Part shown: piece after piece, positions 58,907 to 64,000 of the stretch
Layout of the letters: each line of letters starts with the position of its first letter
Numbering within the stretch: position 1 is the first letter of the stretch
Assembly: GCA_028561875.1 (NCBI GenBank)
Contig: JAQQTI010000003.1
Coordinates: forward strand, 1 to 64,000
DNA from: Methanomassiliicoccaceae archaeon COG_1
GTDB taxonomy: Archaea > Thermoplasmatota > Thermoplasmata > Methanomassiliicoccales > Methanomethylophilaceae
DNA: 64,000 nucleotides
Reading direction: 5' to 3'
Notes under the pieces: generated by a model
The model's database searches: none
Seen by the model: the letters and a program-made list of their open reading frames with translations, nothing else
What the model was told of the DNA's origin: nothing
Position numbers and translations under genes: made by a program

Positions 58907-59008
58907 GGTTCTATTTTATACTATAAGGAACTAGGCGGGCCCTGCTCTTTTAGAGCCGATGAATGGTGAAGCCGCCCCCGTCGGGGGCGACGGAAGGAGG
59001 TAGTTTGT
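58907..59008 (+). promoter_or_regulatory. Promoter and structured 5' UTR of the L7Ae operon
   Basis: TATA box CTATTTTATACTATAAG (58911-58927), predicted transcription start near 58943. The UTR of about 65 nt can form two hairpins: GCTCT-TTT-AGAGC (58944-58956) and CGCCCCC-GTC-GGGGGCG (58973-58989). A GGAGGT Shine-Dalgarno follows (58996-59001), 7 nt before the ATG. L7Ae is known to autoregulate through kink-turns in its own leader in some archaea; I could not fit a convincing kink-turn here. Confidence 0.55.
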
Positions 59009-59380
59009 ATGGCAGTATATGTTAAGTTCGAGACCCCGAAGGAAGTTTCCGACAAAGCCTACTCTCTCGCGGAGGTCGCGAGGGACAGTGGCAGGGTCAA
59101 GAAGGGGACCAACGAGGTAACGAAGATCGTCGAGCGCGGCGAGGCGGCCATGGTCATCATGGCCGCCGACGTCGAGCCCCCCGAGATCCTCGCCCACATG
59201 CCCGCCCTCTGCGAGGAGAAGAACGTTCCCTACGTGTACGTCCCCTCCAAGGAGGAGCTCGGGAAAGCGATCGGACTCGAGAAGCCCACCGCGTCCGTCG
59301 CCATCGTCGACGTCGGAAGCGGCAAGGCCCTCTGCGACGAGATCTCGGCATCCGTGAACGACCTGAAGTCCTCCAACTGA
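59009..59380 (+). CDS. rpl7ae: Ribosomal protein L7Ae
   Basis: A 123-residue kink-turn-binding protein: ARDSGRVKKGTNEVTKIVERGEAAMVIMAADVEPPEILAHMPALCEEKNVPYVYVPSKEELG contains the full L7Ae RNA-binding motif. It serves in the large ribosomal subunit and in C/D and H/ACA RNPs and RNase P. First gene of the operon L7Ae-S28e-L24e-Ndk-aIF5B, the usual archaeal order. Confidence 0.98.
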   Translation: MAVYVKFETPKEVSDKAYSLAEVARDSGRVKKGTNEVTKIVERGEAAMVIMAADVEPPEILAHMPALCEEKNVPYVYVPSKEELGKAIGLEKPTASVAIVDVGSGKALCDEISASVNDLKSSN

Positions 59381-59389
59381 GGGATCCGA

Positions 59390-59605
59390 ATGGTCGACAC
59401 TGACAGCATTCCCTCGGAAGTGGTCGAGATCATCGGCCGCACCGGCATGACCGGGGAGGCTACCCAGGTCAAGGTGCGCGTGCTCGACGGCCGCGACAAG
59501 GGGAGGATCATCACGAGGAACATAATGGGCCCCGTCAGGATGGGGGACGTCCTGATGCTGAGGGAGACCTCGAGGGAGGCCCGCAAGCTCGGAATGAGGC
59601 GGTGA
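59390..59605 (+). CDS. rps28e: Ribosomal protein S28e
   Basis: 71 residues: [63 protein letters not shown], the complete OB-fold S28e with its conserved end. It starts 9 nt after L7Ae. Confidence 0.97.
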   Translation: MVDTDSIPSEVVEIIGRTGMTGEATQVKVRVLDGRDKGRIITRNIMGPVRMGDVLMLRETSREARKLGMRR

Positions 59606-59607
59606 AA

Positions 59608-59862
59608 ATGGTCGAGGAGAAGAAGTGCTCGTTCTGCGGCAAGGTCATCGAGCCCGGGACCGGCAAGATGTTCGTCAAGAAGGACGGCACCGTGCTGAAC
59701 TTCGACACCAACAAGTGCTACAAGAACATGATCGTCCTCAAGAGGGTGGCCAGGACCACCCTGTGGACCGCCAAGGCCCACGAGGAGAAGGCGGTCCGCG
59801 TGAAGCCCAGGGAGACCGCTCCCGCCGAGGCCCCCGCCGCCGAGGAAGCCCCCCGGGAGTGA
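59608..59862 (+). CDS. rpl24e: Ribosomal protein L24e
   Basis: 84 residues from the ATG at 59608 (a GTG two codons upstream overlaps the S28e stop and could also be used). Zinc-binding [22 protein letters not shown]...[10 protein letters not shown] matches L24e. The Ala/Pro/Glu-rich tail ([14 protein letters not shown]) is longer than in many archaeal homologues. Confidence 0.95.
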   Translation: MVEEKKCSFCGKVIEPGTGKMFVKKDGTVLNFDTNKCYKNMIVLKRVARTTLWTAKAHEEKAVRVKPRETAPAEAPAAEEAPRE

Positions 59863-59869
59863 ACCTCGC

Positions 59870-60325
59870 ATGGCCATGGAGAGGACGTACCTCATGATAA
59901 AGCCCGACGGCGTGCAGCGCGGCCTGGTCGGCGAGATCGTGTCCCGCTTCGAGAGGAAGGGGCTGAAGCTCGTCGCCGCCAGGCTCATGACCATACCGAA
60001 GGAGACCGCCGAGGTTCACTACGCCGAGCACAGGGGCAAGGGGTTCTTCCCCTCGCTCATCTCGTACATCTCCTCCGGACCCGTCTTCGCGATGGTCTGG
60101 GAGGGCGAGGGCGCCGTGCAGGTCTGCAGGAACCTCATGGGGAAGACCAACCCCCAGGAGTCCGCTCCCGGCACCATCCGCGGCGACTACTGCATGGTCA
60201 CCGGCGTCAACATCATCCACGGCTCCGACTCCGTCGAGTCGGCGGAGAGGGAGATCTCGATCTTCTTCAGGCCCGAGGACCTCGTCGGGTACAAGCGCGA
60301 CGGGGACAAGTGGATATACGAGTGA
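59870..60325 (+). CDS. ndk: Nucleoside diphosphate kinase
   Basis: 151 residues: [41 protein letters not shown], and the active-site His in [21 protein letters not shown]. It phosphorylates NDPs to NTPs through a phosphohistidine. It sits between L24e and aIF5B, as in many archaea. Confidence 0.97.
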   Translation: MAMERTYLMIKPDGVQRGLVGEIVSRFERKGLKLVAARLMTIPKETAEVHYAEHRGKGFFPSLISYISSGPVFAMVWEGEGAVQVCRNLMGKTNPQESAPGTIRGDYCMVTGVNIIHGSDSVESAEREISIFFRPEDLVGYKRDGDKWIYE

Positions 60326-60389
60326 GGCCGGAGGGCCCCGGGCCCCGCCGCCAAACCGCTTGCAACGTTTTACCAGGAGGGAGAAAGTC

Positions 60390-62141
60390 GTGGCGATAAG
60401 GCAACCCGTAGTCAGCGTCCTCGGTCACGTCGACCACGGCAAGACGAGGCTCCTCGACAGGATCCGCGGCACCGCCGTGGGCTCCCGCGAGGCGGGGGCC
60501 ATCACGCAGCACATCGGCGCCACCGAGGTGCCCATAGGGCGCATATACGAGATGTGCGGGCCGATCGCGGGCGGTAAGAGGTTCGCCGTCCCGGGGTTGC
60601 TCTTCATCGACACGCCCGGGCACCAGGCGTTCACCTCCCTCCGCGCGAGGGGGGGCTCGCTCGCCGACCTGGCGGTCCTCCTCATAGACATCCGCGAGGG
60701 GCTGATGCCCCAGACGATCGAGTCAATCCGCATCCTGAGGCAGTACAGGACCCCGTTCGTGATCGCCCTGAACAAGGTCGACACCGTAGAGGGCTGGAGC
60801 TCCGAGGAGGGGCGCCCGTTCGTCACGTCCGAGGGGCGGCAGCAGGACCACACCCGCGAGGTCTTCGAGCAGCACATGTACGACGTCATCTCGCAGCTCT
60901 CGGACAACGGCGTGTTCGCCGACCGCTACGACCGCATCGACGATTTCACCAAGGCGGTCGCCCTCGTGCCGATCAGCGCCAAGACCGGCGAGGGCGTGCC
61001 CGACCTGATGCTCGTGCTCATCGGCCTCGCGCAGAGGTTCCTCGAGTCGCAGCTCGAGAAGGGGGAGGGGCCCGGCAGGGGCACCATCCTCGAGGTGAAG
61101 GAGGTCAAGGGGCTCGGGCAGACGCTCGACATGATCCTCTACTCCGGCTCGATCGAGACCGGCAGCACGGTCGCCATCGGCACCCGTTCCGGGGAGCCCC
61201 TCGTCACCCGCGTCAAGGCCATCCTGAAGCCCAAACCCCTGGACGAGATACGCGATCCGCGGGACAGGTTCGACAGCGTGAAGGAGCTGCACGCCGCGGC
61301 CGGCGTGAAGATCGCCTGCCAGGACACGGCCGGCGCCATCGCCGGCGCGCCCATCCGCGTCATCAAGGGCAGGAAGGACCCCGCCATCCGGGAGATCACC
61401 GAGGAGACCGCCATCAGGATCGAGACGGAGGAGAAGGGCGTCACCATCAAGGCGGACGCCATCGGCTCCCTCGAGGCCCTAGCCTACGAGGCGAGGGCCG
61501 CCGGCATCCCGATCCGCAAGTACGGCATCGGCGAGATCACCCGCAGGGACGTCCTCGAGTCCTCCTACGGCGACGTCTCCTACCACGTCATCCTCGGGTT
61601 CAACGTGCGGCCCTCGAAGGACGCCGAGCAGGAGATCGCCACCCACAACATCAGGGTCTTCACCGACGAGATCGTCTACGCCCTCATCGAGGCCTACGTC
61701 GAGTGGCGGGACGAGGCGAGGAAGCGGACCGAGACCGACAAGAGGGCGCTGTACGCCTTCCCCGCGAAGGTCTTGGTCCTCCCCGACCACGTGTTCAGGG
61801 TCAGCAAGCCCGCCGTCGTCGGGGTGAGGGTGCTCGCCGGGCGCATCCGCGTCGGCGAGAGCCTCATCAACTCCGAGGGCAGGGGCTGCGGTGACATCAA
61901 AAGCGTCCGCGACGACGACGGGAACGCCCTCAAGGAGGGCGTGCGGGGCGACGAGGTCTCGGTGGCCATCGACGGCGTGACCGTCGGACGGCAGATAAAC
62001 GAGAACGACGTCCTCTACGTCGACATGATCGAGAGCGGGTTCAAGGCCCTCTCCGGCGTGGACCTCGACGAGGACGAGAAGGCGGCGCTCGGCGACACCG
62101 TCGCCATCAAGCGCCGCTCGGAGCCGTTCTGGGGGATGTGA
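60390..62141 (+). CDS. infB: Translation initiation factor aIF5B (IF2-like)
   Basis: 583 residues from GTG at 60390, preceded by AGGAGGGAG 8 nt upstream; the open frame extends to 60360 but without support. GTPase motifs: GHVDHGKT, the switch region REAGAITQHIGATEVP, FIDTPGHQAF, ALNKVD. Domains II-IV follow (KSVKEVKGLGQTLDMILYSG-type segments, IGSLEALAYEA, HNIRVFTDEIVYALIEAYVEW). It promotes subunit joining. The SIS gene starts 1 nt after its stop. Confidence 0.97.
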   Translation: MAIRQPVVSVLGHVDHGKTRLLDRIRGTAVGSREAGAITQHIGATEVPIGRIYEMCGPIAGGKRFAVPGLLFIDTPGHQAFTSLRARGGSLADLAVLLIDIREGLMPQTIESIRILRQYRTPFVIALNKVDTVEGWSSEEGRPFVTSEGRQQDHTREVFEQHMYDVISQLSDNGVFADRYDRIDDFTKAVALVPISAKTGEGVPDLMLVLIGLAQRFLESQLEKGEGPGRGTILEVKEVKGLGQTLDMILYSGSIETGSTVAIGTRSGEPLVTRVKAILKPKPLDEIRDPRDRFDSVKELHAAAGVKIACQDTAGAIAGAPIRVIKGRKDPAIREITEETAIRIETEEKGVTIKADAIGSLEALAYEARAAGIPIRKYGIGEITRRDVLESSYGDVSYHVILGFNVRPSKDAEQEIATHNIRVFTDEIVYALIEAYVEWRDEARKRTETDKRALYAFPAKVLVLPDHVFRVSKPAVVGVRVLAGRIRVGESLINSEGRGCGDIKSVRDDDGNALKEGVRGDEVSVAIDGVTVGRQINENDVLYVDMIESGFKALSGVDLDEDEKAALGDTVAIKRRSEPFWGM

Positions 62142-62142
62142 T

Positions 62143-63168
62143 ATGACCTCGCCCGAGATCAAGCAGGCCACCGACCGCATGTTCTACGAGGTCGGGCAGT
62201 TCCCGCAGATGCTCCTCGACACCGTGGAAACCGGCTTCAGGTTCAAGCCCAAGGGGGCCGAGGCGAGCGGCATACTCCTGCTCGGGATGGGAGGGTCCGG
62301 AATAGCCAGCGACATCGCCCACGACATCTCCCTGGCGGATTCGAGGATTCCCGTCAAGGTGTGGAAGTACCCCGACCTGCCCGCATGGGCGGGGCCCGGG
62401 GTCATCGCCGCCGTCTCGAGCTACTCGGGAAACACCCGCGAGACCCTCGCGCAGTACAGGCAGGCCATGGGGCGGGGGTGCCAGATCGTCGTCTTCACTC
62501 AGGGAGGGGTTCTCGGCGAGGAGGCCGTCCGCAACAAGCAGGCGACGTTCGCCTACGTCGGCGGGGTCCAGCCCCGCAGCGCCCTGCCCGCCGGCCTCGC
62601 GGGGTACGCCCTGCTGCTCGACAGCATCAACGGCACCGACTACGCCGGGGACATCCGCAGGACCGTACCGGACCTGCAGAGGCTGTCCCGCCGGTACGCC
62701 AAATCGGACGGCTTGGCACATCGCATCGCCGAATCCATCGGCGGCCGCACGCCGGTGATCTACTGCTCGTCGGACATATCCGGCACGGGGGTCAGATGGA
62801 AGGGGCAGGTCTGCGAGAACGCCAAGACCACCGCCGGAGTCGGCATAATATCCGGCCGCACCGAGCTCCCGGAGTGGTCCCGCAGGGGCATGTCCAGGAA
62901 GTGCGTCCCCGTGTTCCTCTACGAGGAGGGCGCCCCGAAGGCCGTCAGGGACTGCTTCGACGCCTGCATCAAGGACGTCAGGGCCCGCGGAGCCGACGCC
63001 AAGGTCGTCATGCTGAAGGGCGGCACCGTCCTCCAGAGGACGCTGTACGGCACGCTCCTCGGCGATTACGTCTCCCTCTTCCTGGCCAAGGCCCGCGGCG
63101 TGGACCCGATGAACGTTCCCACGATCACCGAGCTGAAGAGGCTGCAGTCCGCAGCGCTGGACCCCTGA
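62143..63168 (+). CDS. Bifunctional phosphoglucose/phosphomannose isomerase-type SIS protein
   Basis: 341 residues: GILLLGMGGSGIASDIAHDI (SIS domain 1), AVSSYSGNTRETLAQYRQA, a C-terminal half with TPVIYCSSDISGTGVRWKGQVCENAKTTA and LLGDYVSLFLAKARGVDPMNVPTITELKRL. This matches archaeal PGI/PMI, which isomerises fructose 6-phosphate with glucose 6-phosphate and mannose 6-phosphate. It follows aIF5B directly. It could supply hexose phosphates to the glycan locus. Confidence 0.9.
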   Translation: MTSPEIKQATDRMFYEVGQFPQMLLDTVETGFRFKPKGAEASGILLLGMGGSGIASDIAHDISLADSRIPVKVWKYPDLPAWAGPGVIAAVSSYSGNTRETLAQYRQAMGRGCQIVVFTQGGVLGEEAVRNKQATFAYVGGVQPRSALPAGLAGYALLLDSINGTDYAGDIRRTVPDLQRLSRRYAKSDGLAHRIAESIGGRTPVIYCSSDISGTGVRWKGQVCENAKTTAGVGIISGRTELPEWSRRGMSRKCVPVFLYEEGAPKAVRDCFDACIKDVRARGADAKVVMLKGGTVLQRTLYGTLLGDYVSLFLAKARGVDPMNVPTITELKRLQSAALDP

Positions 63169-63192
63169 ACGTCCCGCGCGCCCGCGCCCGGA

Positions 63193-63206
63193 AGAACCTT
63201 TATATG
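63193..63206 (+). promoter_or_regulatory. TATA box of the S6e/aIF2-gamma operon
   Basis: ACCTTTATATGCCG lies about 40 nt before the S6e start, giving a short leader. Confidence 0.55.
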
Positions 63207-63240
63207 CCGTCCGCCGTTAGGGCGCCTCACAGGCGTTCAA

Positions 63241-63645
63241 ATGGCAGATTTCAAAGCTATCGTCAACGACGTGAAGACCGGCAAGTCGTACAACGTTGCC
63301 GTCACAGGCCACCACGCGAACTCCCTGGATGGAAAGAACATCGGGGAGATCGTAGACGGGATTTTCGTAGGTCTCCCCGGATACAAGCTCAAGATCACCG
63401 GCGGCAGCGACAGGAACGGCACCCCCATGAGGGCCGACCTCCCCGGGAAGAAGAGGGGCAGGCTACTCCTCGCCGACGGCCTCGGGTTCCGCGAGAGGGA
63501 GCCCGGGCAGAGGAAGAGGGTCGCCGCCCGCGGATCGGCCATCTCCTCCGAGACGGTCCAGATCAACATGGCAATCACAGAGTACGGCCCCAAGTCCGTC
63601 GAGGACCTCCTGGCGGCCCCCGAAGGTGAGGAGAAGAAAGAATGA
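63241..63645 (+). CDS. rps6e: Ribosomal protein S6e
   Basis: 134 residues: [68 protein letters not shown] is the canonical S6e core, followed by [15 protein letters not shown] and a short acidic end. It overlaps the next gene by 4 nt (ATGA). Confidence 0.97.
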   Translation: MADFKAIVNDVKTGKSYNVAVTGHHANSLDGKNIGEIVDGIFVGLPGYKLKITGGSDRNGTPMRADLPGKKRGRLLLADGLGFREREPGQRKRVAARGSAISSETVQINMAITEYGPKSVEDLLAAPEGEEKKE

Positions 63646-64000
63646 AGGTCCCCGAGCAGCCCGAGATCAACATCGGGATGATCGGTCACGTCGACCACGG
63701 GAAGACGACCCTCACCAAGGCACTATCCGGCGAATGGACCGACCGCCATTCCGAGGAGGTCAAAAGGGGGATCTCCATCCGCCTCGGGTACGCCGACGTC
63801 GCCTTCTACAAGTGTCCGGACTGCGAGGGCGCGAAGGCGTACTCCACGCAGAGGAAGTGCCCTGGATGCGGAGCGGCCACCGAGTTCCTTCGCGCGGTGT
63901 CCTTCGTCGACGCCCCCGGGCACGAGACCCTTATGGCCACGATGCTGTCGGGTGCCGCCCTCATGAGCGGCGCGCTGCTGCTCGTCGCGGCCAACGAGAG
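63642..64000 (+). CDS. Translation initiation factor aIF2 gamma, 5' part
   Basis: The first about 119 codons, running off the window end. G1 is [19 protein letters not shown], switch 1 [18 protein letters not shown], a zinc ribbon CPDCEG...CPGCGA, and [30 protein letters not shown]. It is the GTPase subunit that delivers initiator tRNA. It follows S6e as in other Euryarchaeota/Thermoplasmatota. Confidence 0.96.
   Translation, partial: MKVPEQPEINIGMIGHVDHGKTTLTKALSGEWTDRHSEEVKRGISIRLGYADVAFYKCPDCEGAKAYSTQRKCPGCGAATEFLRAVSFVDAPGHETLMATMLSGAALMSGALLLVAANE

Noticed and set aside
58951-58995. Kink-turn or C/D box RNA in the L7Ae leader
   Set aside because: CGATGAA resembles a C box, but no tandem sheared G-A pairs with a proper stem can be drawn with the neighbouring hairpin.

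Overview
The window looks like a chromosomal segment of a methanogenic archaeon of the Methanomassiliicoccales/Thermoplasmata type. The evidence is an archaeal translation operon at the right end (L7Ae, S28e, L24e, Ndk, aIF5B, S6e, aIF2-gamma), an aEF1B gene with its zinc-ribbon partner, TATA boxes 22-30 nt upstream of many start codons (leaderless genes), expansion of AAA/DUF4143 ATPases, and near absence of TAG as a terminator together with one convincing in-frame TAG inside a gene, as expected if the cell decodes UAG as pyrrolysine. The order-level assignment is inference, because no pyl genes or methyltransferases lie in the window.

Region 1 (1-13 kb) is an accessory island with lower GC than the rest. 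It holds four of the five intact DUF4143 ATPases, three of these four with a gene-specific palindrome just upstream of the start; the fifth ATPase, with its own palindrome, is at 57.3-58.5 kb. It also holds a Fic toxin with a small antitoxin, two decayed transposases, tRNA-derived repeats, a remnant of a surface protein and, at 1.4-5.2 kb, the most novel feature of the window. That is a family of four small secreted-peptide-like precursors with a conserved leader ending in Gly-Gly, a cationic stretch and a long Ala/Val/Gly-rich hydrophobic core. Each has a small or six-helix membrane protein beside it. Two of the precursors are encoded head to head on opposite strands and share one quasi-palindromic leader sequence. 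I interpret this as an undescribed archaeal bacteriocin-like (archaeocin) locus with cognate immunity proteins.

Region 2 (12.9-57.3 kb) is mostly a large surface-glycan locus interspersed with a few core genes (aEF1B, a DUF89 phosphatase, ilvE, an ACT-domain protein, rpiA). Two bifunctional polypeptides (HddC-HddA and GmhA-GmhB) could make GDP-D-glycero-D-manno-heptose from sedoheptulose 7-phosphate. Two LicD proteins, an IspD/TarI-like cytidylyltransferase and a HisC-like aminotransferase suggest phospho-alditol or phospho-amino-alcohol decoration. GalE, Glf and a GlfT2-like transferase supply and polymerise galactofuranose. RmlA makes an activated hexose. One flippase and two ABC-2 exporters move lipid-linked glycans. 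A 1399-residue protein combines pyruvyltransferase, FrhB-like ferredoxin-type, acetyltransferase and epimerase modules. Many glycosyltransferases (GT2, GT4, GT-C, ALG13/14-like) surround these.

Region 3 (58.6-64 kb) is the conserved translation operon, including a phosphoglucose/phosphomannose isomerase-like SIS protein; the last gene (aIF2-gamma) is cut by the window end.

Several genes show single-base indels, a lost stop codon, or large convergent overlaps (hddC-hddA, ilvE, the HAD protein at 53.3 kb, gene 3' ends near 25.7, 30.1, 32.0 and 57.1 kb). Either the assembly has residual consensus errors or these genes are decaying. I annotate the most likely original genes and flag each case.
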